From Branchiostoma floridae (taxonomy: Eukaryota; Chordata; Leptocardii; Amphioxiformes; Branchiostomatidae), in the NCBI RefSeq assembly GCF_000003815.2, contig NC_049979.1:31326271-31375819 (forward strand): a stretch of DNA of 49,549 nucleotides, given 5' to 3'. This document shows positions 1 through 13,000 of the stretch, in pieces. The translations under genes were made by a program, and so were the position numbers. The first letter of the stretch is position 1, and every line of letters starts with the position of its first letter. Below the pieces are notes generated by a model. That model ran no database searches. It saw only the letters and a list, made by a program, of their open reading frames with translations, and had not been told where the DNA came from.

Positions 1-317
1 TGTTTTATTTGATCAATATTTCGGTTAAGGTCTGTTACCTTCAAATTCTTCATGTATTCCTCCAAACTGACAAAATAAGTCTAATTACGTGTAAGTTATA
101 AGAAGAACACGTCCCACCTTGGGTGTACCCTTACAATGCAAACCTTTACCATATATATATATAAGTTATAATAAAAGTTACATTTTCAAAATACCTCACT
201 GCAAAAGGCCCACATCATCTCCCCAATTGGTTGCTTCGCTACCTGCTGGCCATTACCATTAACTAATGCTAGACTTAAATCCTGGCTAGAACACAGAACG
301 ACTAATGACAAGGAAAC

Positions 318-3300
318 CTTTTTGACAGCCTTCTCTGCGTTGCCCCTGTTGTAGTCCTCGGCCATGTTAGTGAAGTTGTGAGCCCCGACCAGGTACTCCA
401 GGACCTGGTCCCTCTGGATACGCATCTGCTGCAGCAGGCACTCTGTCCCCAGCTCACGCAGGACAGGGATCTGGTCTACAAACGTGGCACACGAGCTCAC
501 CAGGGCCTTGGGCAGGTGCTCCAGGAACTGGTGGCCTGTTTGGAACAAAACGACAACTCTGTATTACATCAGTGTACAGTGGCAGTGACAGGCCATAGGG
601 GCTAGTCTCCAAGCAGACCCTACGGTGCCTTAGAAGAGTATCAAAGCTGGCAAGGGACTTAGTATAGCGGCACCAGTGCACCGTTTGACTCCCTTTGGCC
701 GGCTATACTCCTTTGCCAGCTTTGATACTATGTCTTAAGGCACCGTAGGGTCTGCTTGGAGACTACATAGGGGCATGTTTGGGCATGTCGCACCCGCCAT
801 GACACACGAGTCAGGGGTAGGAGGAACCCCTCGCATCCTTGGTCGGAAGTCCTCCTAAGAGACGGAAACTACAAAGAACAAACCTGCATCTGCTGGGGAG
901 GTCTTACACGTGCAAGTTGCATACAATTGCCCCGGTAGGACTTCTGGATGCGTCATCTGGATGCGGTTTTTTTTAGAATAACAAGAAATTAGATGCACTG
1001 GACGCCCTTATGCTGGGAAGCAGATCTTCTGACAGGCATGAAATTCTGATGGACCAGGGATGCTACCAGGTCATCAGGAAGTATTTTCGCCTCTGAGGAT
1101 ACCTTAGAATGCACTGTTTTAACTTAAAATCATAAAAAACTCTGCACCATGGAAGGTGGATGCCCCCGGAACCCCCTACAATAGTTACCGCGACTCACCA
1201 ATAAATTTGGACTCCCTATAATAAAATCCTAGCTGAAAGCCTGACAGGTCCGGACCTGAACAAGTACCTGAACAAGTACCTGAACTACTTGTTCAGGAAA
1301 AAGTCGCACAAATGCAAAAAAAAACATGCACAAATGCACAGACAAACTACTAAGTATACCTCCATTTTCCTGGAGGTGACAATCCTTACCTAGTGTCAGC
1401 AGATGGTGTGCGATGTAGAAGCAGTTGTTATAATGGATGGCAGTCACATGGGGGAGCTTCTTCAGGTTCTCCTCGTGGTAACACGGCACCACCTCCATGT
1501 ACAGTTCCAACATGTCTCTCACTGCGTAGAACATCTGCACAGCACAGCTCGGGTTGCTCGTGGTGACCTCGCAGGCCTCGCACAGCGTGGTGTACGCCAG
1601 TTTGACTAGCTTGTCCACCGTTACGCTGATCCTACACACGGGCAGGCGGAACGGGCACTGCAGCTCTGGCATGGAGTCGAACGTTGCCTCGAAGGACGCG
1701 GTCGTTGTCTCATCCTGTTTGCTCTTTGTTTTCTTTGACGACTGTTGTCCCAGCAGCTCTCGAATGTTCGGCAGAGCGGGCGCGTCGTCGCTGGTGCCGA
1801 CCTGCACGGTGTCGAGCATCTCTGATGTCATCAGGTCGCGTGCGAAGGCCAGGATGTCCTGGCACTTCTTGTTGGCGAAATGGACGTTTATCTCCTTGAC
1901 GTATCTCATGAGGGCCGAGTCTTCCCCGTGGAGGAAGCCCAGATTTTCTAGCGAGGAAACGAACTCTTCGGTGGCGGATATGACCTCCATGTACCTCTCG
2001 AGTTCCTGGCTGGTGCGAGGGATGGAGTGAACCAGGCAGCCCTTGATGACAGCCTGAGAGAGGTCCTCCCAAAGGAAGTCACTAAACATGCTCATCAGGC
2101 TGTTGTCTGGCGCCCCCACGTCAATCCCAAGCAGATGCTTGTTGAAATACTGGAGGACTGTTTCGATCTTGCGGTAGAGGTCCGCCGGGGCGATGGTGAC
2201 GTCCTTACCGCTGGATTGCTTGTCGAAGTGAAGAGCTTCGCTCTGCATCATGGTTACAGTTTTGGGGCTAACGTTGGGCAGCACGACGAGAGGCAGAAAC
2301 ACGTACTCCAGACACCGCCTGGCGAACACCTTCATCTTCTCGCGAAGCACGTTCATGTCCGCCATGGCGCGGACTAACGTGGTCATGCGGGGGGTGCCGG
2401 GGAGGGTCGCGTCATCCGCGGTGACCGTCGTGAGCCGCAGTTCCGTCTTCAGGAGGCGATCCTCGTCGCTGAGATCCTTGGGGCGGGGAATGTTCCACAC
2501 GACCGCCCGGGCCCACGCCTCCCCCAGGGTGTGGATGAGGTTTTCCTTGCGGACCCGCAGCTCTATACCTAAAGCTGACAGGATCTTCAGTTCACAGTAC
2601 CCATCTTCCTGGAGTTCCTCCATGATCTGCTCAATCTGTGATAGAATAATAGAATATACATTAGTCTTGTTACAGATTTTTCCATGGTATTTTTTTACCA
2701 GCAATTCACAATAAAACAAATCTATAGCCATACACTACTGACTTGGTCACAAAACTGTTGCTTGTTCATACATCTTGTAACATACAAATGGAGCTCATAC
2801 TTACTGTTATGCAGCAAATACAACTACTACATTTACTAAGGAGCACCAAACACTTTTAAACTGTCCCTTAAGATGTGTGGTGTGCCATGTTACTAAGTAA
2901 TATTAAGTGCCTTTCCCAAGAGCACAGCATTGGTGGCATATCATAACATGCCACCAATGTTGTGCTCTTGGGAAAGGCCATTAACACGACTTTCTTCATA
3001 CAGTTGGGGAGGTAAAAGGTGGCTGAAGAAAAAGCTGAATAAAAATCATACATGTGCAATAAAAACCCAGTACATGGACCTGTGCAGTTTAGTTACAGGT
3101 AGACATCAGAAATAACTGCACAGCTCCAATATTACCTGCACTAACCTGAATATGCAGGTAGTATTTTGAGAGTGACTACAAAACTAAACTGTAGAAGTGG
3201 GGAAGGACAACCGCAAAGCCAATCGTTCACTTATGCCACATCTTCAGAAAAGCCGCTGGAGCCGCATGTTCCCAGCATAGGAACTTTATTTGAACCAACA

Positions 3301-5482
3301 CACAACAATGTTTCGCCGTGTGGCTTCCTCAGTGTTATGGGCTCGAATGAGCATAGTACAGCATGTCCTCGCTTTTATAGACAAGGTGCACAGTGAACTG
3401 ACCAGGTGCAAGGTGCCCTAGGTGGCTTAACCACTACTTACTGTAAATGCAGAAATGTTCGCGGTGGTTTTATGTTCACGGTTTTCGCGGTGGCCACTTC
3501 ACCCCGAAATTAAAACCACCGCGAACATTTCTCCATGGTAGTAAGACACTACAGTGTATGGTGCCACCGCGAACTTAAAACCACCGCGAACAGTCATTTT
3601 CACGCTACCGTGAAATTAAACCCCAGCAAACTTACTGTAAATGTATTTAAGTTCGCGGGGATTTAAGTTCGCGGTAGCGGAAAAAGGACTTTTCACGGTG
3701 GTTTAAATTTTGCGGTAGCACCATGCACTGTAGTCTCTTACTGCCATGGAAAAATGTTCACGGTGGTTTTAAGTTCACGGTGAAGTGGCCACAGCGAAAA
3801 CCACGAACATTAATCCACCGTGAAAGTTTCTGCATTTACAGTAAATGTATTTCCAGTAAACTGTCTGCTACCTGTGTGAGGCGTGCAGCAGCTGAGATGA
3901 ACTGCTGACTGTCCATGTCGTTGTGGTGGGAGTCCAGTGCCTGCTGGATGTCATACAGCCTGCCCAGCACAGCCAGCACAGTGTTGGTCCTCCTGAGCTG
4001 GGACTGCAGGTCCTGGAACTCACTGGTGGAGGTACTGAGCTGGGCCTGGACCTGTGCATCATCAAGACAGAAACACAAAATTACATTAGTTTTATAGGGT
4101 TGGACAAGATTTGAAAATAAAAATACTACAGTGCAGCCTACATGGCAAGCTTTTAGCCAGGAGGAGGAACGCCTGCTGGCTCACTTTCTTTTATCAACTT
4201 GTAAATCATATATTCATAGTACATGCATCAATTATATAGACACCCACAGTTTACTTAAACTTGCCGAAGGGCGCACCCGGGGAAGTCACCACCTCAGTTA
4301 TCAACCCATCTATGCATGCACAGACAGCTACAAATATTCTTTTTGTTCCACTAACAATTCCTGAGTGGAATGCCCTGCCTGGCACTCTGCTGAGTGCTTC
4401 CGTGCCAGGCAGGTGGCCTGCCCACCCTAACCCGGAACCTCAACTCCCCATACGTTGCCCTTGCAGGGCTATTTGGGAGTAACCTTACAAGAAGAAGAAG
4501 AAGGAATGTGTCCTAGCGTCCTTTGGTAGTTTGACAGCATTGATCTTAGTGGACAAACTAAAAATTTGTATGAGATCTAACATTTAAGTTATTTCTCACC
4601 TCATTTTGTATCTTGTTGTTGAGGTTGTCGACCTCGGTGACCAGGCCGTTGACCCTGGCTGTCAGGTCGAGGGTGGTGTTCATACTGGGCACAAAGTCAC
4701 CATACCTCTGGGTGACGGTCTCGTAGATCTCACCTTTGATATCCTCCACTCGCTTAGACAACTTACCTAGAGGATGATACAGACAGTTGTCAATCAAAAC
4801 TACTGATGGGTAACACAACCACACGCAGAAAAGGTCAGACCACTTCTCCCGGACTGGACCAGTCTTTCCGACAACCCTTGTTAATATTATTATAGTAATA
4901 TTCTTTAACAGCCACGTGTGAAGTACGGTGGAATTATGAATAATTCATGAGTTTTATAAAATTTCTGTAATTTGAAACTGACGTATGCAACTTTGCAAGG
5001 CTAATTTGATTTATTTATACTCATCCATAGGCATTTTTACAAATACATAATCAATTTTCAGCCAATAATCTTTCGTTTGGGTTCACTTGAATTTGGAACC
5101 TTACGAGTAGACGGGTACTTTGCTTAAACATTTGCAGCAAGGAAATAAATATATCACATGCATGGGTAACGTTATGTGGCATCTGCCATAAGTATCATTA
5201 TTGATATTACTGAATATGATATGCTTCTGACGTGACGGGGTCACGGTCGGGGCAAGATGTCCATATCCCAAATACAAAAATTTTATTGTATCGCTGGTCC
5301 AGCAGAATAAGCAGGAACTGTATTCGTCTTAAAATACACGGACGTCATAAGTCTTTTTTAAGACGACGCCAGATCGTCATGAATCCGCACACCCCCCTCC
5401 CCAACTTACTCGTCTTCTTCACCAAATCGTCCTTTTCCAGACGACCCGTAGTCGCCAGAACCTCGGTGACAAAGGACGACAT
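318..5482 (-). CDS. ZW10: ZW10 kinetochore / Golgi-ER tethering protein, 5' five exons (C-terminus off window)
   Basis: Exons (transcript order): 5482-5410, 4766-4600, 4051-3872, 2635-1390, 535-318; phases join without a shift and give about 628 codons. The start reads MSSFVTEVLATTGRLEKDDL, very close to the vertebrate ZW10 N-terminus, and exon 2 continues with SKRVEDIKGEIYE. The N-terminal quarter is coiled-coil-like. Exon 4 (about 415 aa) holds most of the helical body, and exon 5 carries the conserved FVDQIPVLRELGTECLLQQM segment. ZW10 is a subunit of the Rod-Zwilch-ZW10 complex that recruits dynein and Mad1/Mad2 to kinetochores, and of the NRZ tether acting in Golgi-to-ER transport. Human ZW10 is about 780 aa, so roughly 130-150 C-terminal residues should lie left of position 1. 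The last donor (AAG|GTTTCC at 317) is weak, so that border is the least certain. No frameshift is seen. The start ATG lies about 1.5 kb from the divergent ACBD3 start. Confidence 0.95.
603..765. mobile_element. Palindromic MITE (163 bp) in ZW10 intron 4
   Basis: Ends are TAGTCTCCAAGCAGACCCTA and its complement, and the element folds on itself nearly end to end. A related, longer, degraded copy starts near 5672 (CTCCAAGCAGATCCTACGG) and resumes near 6215 (ACTCCCTTTGGCCAGCTGTA) after an inserted element. Confidence 0.85.
937..1117. repeat. Dispersed repeat shared with 41541-41737
   Basis: Both stretches contain GATGCGTCATCT/ATGCGTCATC, then GCACTGGAC, then GACCAGGGATGCTACCAGGT and CCTTAGAA in the same order. 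The family is unknown. Confidence 0.6.
2908..2979. repeat. Inverted pair of SINE tail fragments
   Basis: GCCTTTCCCAAGAGCACA and its complement face each other around GGTGGCATATCATAACATGC. The same tail words (TTGTGCCCTTGGGAAAGGC) follow the tRNA-like SINEs elsewhere in the window. Confidence 0.65.
3166..3420 (-). mobile_element. Possible 3' end of a retroelement (minus strand)
   Basis: Minus-strand text GGAAGCCACACGGCGAAACA followed by GTTGTGTGTTGGTTCAAATAAAG resembles the conserved 3' region of Penelope-like or related retroelements. It is short and assigned only by resemblance. Confidence 0.35.
3438..3844. mobile_element. MITE with TTACTGTAAATGC ends in ZW10 intron 3
   Basis: Ends TTACTGTAAATGCAGAAA and its complement. 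The interior is built of repeated CGCGGTGGTTTTA/AAACCACCGCGAAC words in both orientations, with an internal copy of the terminus near 3634. The right end is 28 bp from the donor of ZW10 exon 4051-3872. Confidence 0.85.
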
Positions 5483-7012
5483 CTTGGGTCGATGTGTGAA
5501 AATCCTGTCACTTCGGAGACTCTCACAAAACTACAAGAAATATGTGGAAATTCTGGCCGGATTCTCAATCGTTGTGAAATGCCGCCATTTTTGCTTGAAC
5601 GTCGTGATGCATGATGGGAAGTAGGGACTGACCATTACTTATCTTTCTGCTTACTAGTTGTTGATTAGAGGACATCTCCAAGCAGATCCTACGGTAGCAT
5701 AAGATAGCATCAAAGATGCCAGAGGAGTAGTCTGTGTAACACAAACTTTGCTGTCCGGGGCTCTCTGGCCCCTCCCGGCAGATGTTAGGTGGCTGCTATA
5801 AGCGAGATTCAATCAGGTTACCAGAGGAGTGATCAGAAGTCAGGGCTCGAAATACTTTTTTCTGCATACCAGTGCAGGTAACATTGAAAATTACCTGCAC
5901 CAGACAAATTTTACCTGCACCAATCCGAATTTAGGAATTTTAGATCGTACTAAAATAGTTCAGGAACCATTGCTATTTTTTCTTTTACATTTTATAGGTA
6001 GTAAAAGTCAATGCAGCTAATGACAATCTACATTTGTATATACAGCTACATTAAAGGACATTTATGTATAAACTTGACCATGGACCAGTGCAGGTTAGGT
6101 GCAGGTAGACACCAGAAACACCTGCACAGCTCCAATTTTACCTACACTAACCTGCATATGCAGGTAGTATTTCGAGCCCTGGAAGTGTGTTTGGCTCCCA
6201 GTGGCTCAGGCCGGATGATGACTCCCTTTGGCCAGCTGTACTCCTTAGCCAATTTTAGCCAATCCGTTTAAAAAAATAGAAATTAAAGTTTGCAAATGCA
6301 CGGTAACGTTAAATCATGATACAACATTAAGCTGCAGATTGACAAAATGTATGAAATAAATGATATTAATATTGTTTTCTTATCTTATTTTAAAAATCAG
6401 ATTCTGTGCATGTGTGAAATCTGATTTATTCGACCTTCCTGGCCACTCAGATCGTAAAAAAAACTGAGGGGCCCAACGTTTCCCTTTATTCACATGCTCA
6501 ATTGCTTTATGCCCATTGAGGATGTCACCCATTGCATTGTAGACAAATTAGTGGAGCCTTTTTAACTTATTAATAGTCCCAGTCCGATTTCGCCTAGCCC
6601 GTACAAGCTTTCCGGTGTATATTCCTTTCCCGGCATATATTCCTTTCCCGGCATATTCCCGGTTAAAAATCGCGAATCGACCTACCTACCGCCACCCCTA
6701 ACCACCCCCACCCCCCCCCCCCCCCAAAAAAATTGCCAAGCTTCCCAGAGAGGCCGGTGAAGGAGGCTACCTTTTTAACCTCCTTGCCATTGCCTACAAG
6801 ATGTCAAGATGATCTCGAGTCTGCACCTGTTTGTGACCAAAAATGAATAGTCCCTTATATGCTCCCGCACGTCGTTTACACCGCTCATTGGTTGGTTGTC
6901 TTTACAGCCTTAACCAATTAAAACACAACAGGTAGAAAGTTTACATATCATTCAACAAATCAGGATTGAGGATATTCGGTTCACCGTCGGGGCTGTACGT
7001 GTCAGCTCCAAC
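5483..7012. promoter_or_regulatory. Divergent ZW10/ACBD3 intergenic region
   Basis: Head-to-head starts are separated by 1530 bp. Most of 5672-6250 is repeat. The ACBD3-proximal part (about 6550-7012) holds a C/A homopolymer run near 6711-6729 and the start-proximal AACATGGCGG motif. No TATA box was convincingly placed. Confidence 0.5.
5841..6181. mobile_element. CAGGGCTCGAAA-type MITE with 5-bp TSD GAAGT
   Basis: Begins CAGGGCTCGAAATAC and ends GTATTTCGAGCCCTG. It is flanked by GAAGT (5836-5840 and 6182-6186). The inside repeats GTGCAGGTA / TACCTGCAC in both orientations. It is inserted in a larger copy of the TAGTCTCCAAGCAG element. Same family as 21137-21477. Confidence 0.85.
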
Positions 7013-10000
7013 ATGGCGGAAGAGAGAGACGATGTAAGCCGGCTTGACGTGGCCGTGGACGAACTGTCGCTCGCGGAGAAGGAGAACGGTTCTCCCGAGG
7101 GGGAAGAGGTGACTGCGAACGGAGGCGAAGACGGTGGTTTATTTGAGGAGAAGTGGGGTTTCCCGACAGAGGAACTGTACAAGCTCGCTCTTACATTTTT
7201 CAAAGGTAGGAGGGGGCTCCTTCAGAAAGCTTGTTTCGCTTCTTCTCTTCTGGAAGTCATCTTCACCTGTTGAGTTGACGACTTTAAGGGTTGCCGCTGC
7301 TTCACCCATGTTGTGCATAAAAATATAAAACCTCCAAGTATCTGAAACTAAGGTAATCTGACCGACAAGACCCCCTGCAGCGACAGCAACGTAGTACGTT
7401 TTTTCTGCAGTAATTTTACTAGAATTTAACTGGGTCTTGCGAACTACATAGTCTATAAATTAAATTTACTCATTGTCACAATATCACCTATGGCTATGTA
7501 ACGTTAGATATTATGTGAATTTGTTAGATCTATTGAGACATAGAAAATTGATTTTGGTATCTATTGAGATAGATTTTCACCTGGTACCCAAATTCATGTT
7601 CTTCAGATCCGAACAATGTTACAAGCAAAAATTATTATAACAGTTATTGGTCCAATCTGTGATTGTAGTTGATAAAGGTCATTAAAGAGATTTATTTCAT
7701 TTTGTCATACTTATACTTATAGGTTGTTGGACTTAATTTGTTTGAAGCATTGACTGAATTGATGAAAATGATTGTCATATGCAATCATCAGGTATCATCA
7801 GGTATATCATAATTATATGAGGAAGACATGGTTTGGTTGCACAAAAGAGGCCTCACCCTAGTAGCTATGTAAGTTGCCTCGTTGAAGATAAAAAGACAGA
7901 TGTTGCTTTATGCATTGGAGATGGTGAGGTAATGTATTGACATTACCCTCGACATGCCACCTGTTTCGAAGACTGGAGGGCCTTTCACCTGGCCTTGTCT
8001 GTTGAAAACTGTATGCGAAATACATTTGCTAACAGTCGCCAATAAGCGGTCTGAAATACTAATTTTCCTGCAAACTACTGTCAATCATCTCAATGCATTG
8101 AAGTTTGCAGGAAGTTCATTTTCCAGTAGAAAGAAAATGAAGTGTTCACAGCAGGGTTCTAGCCAGGATTTCACTCTAGCATACTGGGAAATTCGTGGTA
8201 GCAAAGCAACCAATCAGGAGATTGGTGTGGAGGGATTTTTTGGTCAGCTTTTAGTGGCATATCATAATTTTTCATTGTTCAGACATTGATTAGACAAGCA
8301 ATTGACAGCATTTTTAAGCACCACTAATTAGTTAAAAATGAGCGTAGTGGCCCTTATTTTAGCATAGTGGTCACAAATTATAGCGTAGTGGCCCACTACG
8401 CTAAAATGCACTAGCTAGAACCTTGCACAGTAATTTCAGTGTGCAGTAGTGCTATACTACACAGTAAGCAACACAAAAAAAAGTTTACTGCAGGCAGCCA
8501 TTTAGATGTACATGTACCACCTAGTACAAACATGTTGTGATTTATCAGAATTATCCTAATGAAATACGCTCTGAAAACATGGCTTGAAGTTTCTTTGTGG
8601 TTCTTGACTTCCAGAAAAAGAAGGCAAGGCAGTCCACCTGACGTATGGAGACAAGCTGAAGCTAGTGGCCTACACCAAGCAGGTACAAGTGGGGCCGTAT
8701 GACGCCGAAAAAATGCCTCCAGTTGGTTACTTCGACGTCATTGGTAACGATCGCAGGTAATCAGCCATATTTCAGTACAGTACCTGTATGTATGCAATGA
8801 ATTTAGGCCACACAGTCACTGACTTGATGATATGGATGATGTTGGCTTGCACATTGCAGTTCTGCCCATTTCCAAAATAAGACTCAACTCCAGAACAGAT
8901 TAGATGGGACTTACACAAAGTTACTTCGCAGAGCACAGAACATATCTTAGACTCAACATGCTACATTCAAAACCATATATGGAAGTCTTCCACAGCTATT
9001 GCAGAAACTGACTCACCGAAGGGTAAAATTTGCAGGACACTGTTGCCAAGCAAAACAGGAATTAGTCTTCTATGGAAACCAAGAGTCCGGGTACATTGCA
9101 GAAGTTTGACTTTTACGGACACTTTAACTAAAGACTCTGGTATTGATTTTGAGAACCTAGAGTAAGCTATATCATATGTCAGATAGGGTCCTATGGGGTG
9201 AAATATGTATTAGCCTGGTCCCGACCTCCGGTCACTGATGTATGTATGTATCAGTTTTGGGTTGTCCAGAGGATGTAATCCATATAACCAAATCATTGTG
9301 GCCTTTCAGAAGGATATACAATCATATATTACATCTAGGGTCATGTGACGTAATTGCAGGGTATTTGGTCAAGAATTTAGAGGTCCTTGCTTCAAAGCCT
9401 GTCATACTACCTATCTTGTGCCCTTGGAAAGGACATGAGATCAATAGCATGACATATCAAGTAACTCACTTAACTCAGGTGAAAAGGAGTGCGTAGCTTC
9501 AGTTAGGGACATTGATGGGACAGATAGGACATTGAATGGAGATCCTGTGTTTGAGAAAAGCCACACCTTGAGCGTGTTAAAGGCAACCTAAGCAATATTG
9601 CAGCGTCAAAGTGGAAATATTCTGAATAAGGCAATCTGCATGATATTGACATCTACTGCACTGTATTCTCACATTTACATACTGCACTGTATTCTCACAT
9701 TTACATCATAATTTGATACTTTGAGCGGTTAAAAACAGCCCAGAGACAAGTTGCACGAGGATATTCCTTATTATTGTACCCCCCCCCAAAAAAATAAGGA
9801 CTTGATCTGGAATCCTTGTGCAACTCATTCCCGTGCTGTTTTTAATGGCTCAATTTATGAAATAATGATGTAAATGTGCTAAAATAGTGCAGTAGATGTC
9901 AATATTATACACAGACTGCCTTATTCAGAATATTTCCACTTTTAACAATGTGACATTGCTTAGGTTAAGAACCCACACATGTAGTGGACCTTCCTGATGT

Positions 10001-13000
10001 CAGGTTAAAAAAAATGATGATACGAGTACCCTATGCAATTGGTTATGAAAGCGGTAGAACAGGTAAGACCCATATTGCCCAAAGCTTTTCAGGGTGTCCT
10101 GATTTTATCTCTGTGAAGGCGTAGAAAGCTGTCGGTGCTCAACTAAATGTAATGAGAAAATGTCTGTGTTGTTGTGTGCAGGAAAGAATGGCAGGCCCTA
10201 GGAGACATGGAGAGGCACCGGGCCATGTGTGAGTTCTGTCTGCTGCTGGACAACCTCTGTCCAACATTCCAGCCCTACGTGGAGGCTCACAGAAGGGACT
10301 TGGAGGAGAAAGAGAGGCTCAAGTAAGTTGAACCCTGAACCACAGCCTTCTTATTGTTGGAGGCGACTGTTCTGTCTGTCTGTATAGCACCCTTGCCTAG
10401 TGGATAGTTTTTAACTGGATGTCTGTAAAGGTGCCAGTGTTTCTAGTCTTCTACCATTATTTGACTAGATATGTGATAACTGGGCTATAAATATAATAGC
10501 TGTTGATACAGGTGTTCCGGTCCAGATGATACTTTGGTTATCACATGGGGTTTTTCTGTTATCGCATAGGCTTCTTTAGAATAATTCAGATGCACTTAAC
10601 GTGTGTTGAGTGTGCTGCTGTCAAAAATCTGGATACCAGATTTGGACATTGGAATTGTTGTTACAATTTTTTGTTCAAGGACACCCAATTTTCTGAAATT
10701 TTAGTCTAAAACCTGTCTATAGCGGCCACTCAAGGGACTGGAGAAATATGGCCACTATAGACAGGTGGCCACTATAGAGAAAATGTTGATCAATTGACCA
10801 TGAGCAAGCTACACATGATTTCAGTTCCCACTTATCTTTCTCTACAAAATGACCCTGTCAGGAACTCCAAATCCTCGCAAACTACAATTTCAAACTCAGT
10901 GCAGGGTGACATAAGGCTGCAGTAAGGTTGCAATAGGCAGTGTTTCTGTATCAACGGGACCGGAAATCGTGTGGCAGTGGCCGCGTTGGACAGGTGGCTG
11001 CTAAGCCTATTTCTTAATCATTACGAATCCAAGGGACCGACAAAAAGTGGCCACTATGGCCAGGTGGCTGCTATGCAAAGGTGGCCGCTAATACAGGTTT
11101 GACTGTAACTGTCTCTCTTGATAATTCCACACCAGGCGAGAGGAAGAAGAACGACTACAGCGCGAGGCGGAGGAGAGAGAACGCCAGCGTCTCGAAGAAG
11201 AAGCTCGGAAGATGCAAGAAGACGAGAGAATACGACAAGAACAACAGAAGTAGGCAGACCTGAGAAAAAAATGTCTTTCCAGTTGCCAGACCTACCCTAA
11301 AAAAACTTTCCCTCTCAGGCTCTCACTTTTTTTGTCAAGTGCTTGCAAGTTATGATCCAAAATCTGAGTGATGAAATTCAAAAGATTTTATTTCTCTCTC
11401 TGTTAACAGGTTTAAGGCTTTGTAACGTTGTCATGATAATGTGTACATGTATGATGTAGTTAAGCCTTCTAAAGAAAATCCCTACTGACCTCCCCCAATT
11501 CTTCAGAACTGTGACTGACTTTATTAAGATCCACTTTGATTGGAAACGCAAATTTTTTTCTCTGCTATTAGGTGCTTGGTACATTATATTATATTTTTGT
11601 TGTCTTCAGTGGCTTCTTGCTCATTGCAACAAGACTTAGAGTTCAGAGAGCCCATACCTCCATGAAATATTAAGAGCCTTTGTAGATTTATTGTTTTGTC
11701 TTGTCTCATCGTTAGTGAAAGTAAGGTTGTGAATTTGGGATTGCCTTGATCCTTCTTTCCAACCCCTATCCACATACCAAATATCATCACAATCCATCCA
11801 GAGGTTCTTAAGTTATGCTAACCACAAATGTAAGGAAATACAAACACACAGACAGAAGATGTTTTCTGGAGGTAATGAGTGCCTCATGTGCTATGTGATA
11901 TGTAGGTGTGTTAACCTGTCCTATTGGTACCTCCCCATGTAGATTAGCCATCATGAATGTACTGAACCAGCAGACAGCAGCACAGTTCCAGCAGTATGCA
12001 GCACAACAGTTCCCGGGGAACCCTGAGCAGGTACAGTCTACAAATACAGTCAAACCTGCCCAAGCGGCGGCCTCTTCTTAGCGACCACCTGGCCATTATG
12101 ACGGTTTTTCTCGGTCCCAAAATTTTTTCTCATTGACGTAAGCATTAAACAACCTCTTCACAACGACCACCTGGCCAACCATCTTGGTTGAGGGAAGGTT
12201 GGTGGGCTCTGAATGTAAATGGCCTCTTTCACTCCCCTGAGAAATAATCCTGTTCGGAATCAAGTATCTTCACCTGGTCAAAATCCACAGTGTAGACTTG
12301 TCAAGAATATGTGGTGTTCACTACTTTTGTTGTGTGTTTTGTGCAGCAACAGTTATTGATACGGCAGCTGCAGGAGGAGCACTATCAGCAGTACATGCAG
12401 CAGGTGTACCAACAGCAGATGCAGCAGCTGCAACAACAGCACCTGCAACAACAACAACAACAGGCCCCGCCCCTCAACAATCACGTGGACGTGGAGGCAG
12501 GTCAGGGGTCAGCCGCGGCGCCGACGCTCGACTCTACAGGTGACGGCGAAGAAAAGATAGTAGAAAATGGGCCGGAAGGTTTGTGTAGTATGATTCCTGC
12601 ATGATTGTGCATGGGGGAGGGTGACTCCCTGCTGCATGTTGTGATTCGTACGGTTTACATCCTCCTACGCGGGGACATCCAACAGCAAAACTGCCTGTCT
12701 GGATGTGCCCTGCTCTTTCAACCGTCACCCTTAGTTCCTAACCGCCTTGCTTATAAATATCAAGGAGCTTACCCTTATATATGCAAGACCCCTTTTGAAA
12801 ACTGAGAGGCCTTTTCTCTGATTGGCTGACAGCTGGTTTGGGGGGACGTCCACAGGAACTAAGAGTGATGATTGAAAGAGCAGGGTACATCCAGACAGGC
12901 AGTTTTGCTGTTGGATGTCCCTGCATAGGAGGATGACAGTTTATTGTTGATGAATTCAATCCTTCAGAAATGAAGTAAAGCAAACCCTCGTGTGGCATGG

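Noticed and set aside
1554-2714. Long plus-strand frames opposite ZW10 exon 4 (up to 158 codons)
   Set aside because: They are antisense shadows of a conserved, GC-richer coding exon; the minus-strand protein is clearly ZW10.
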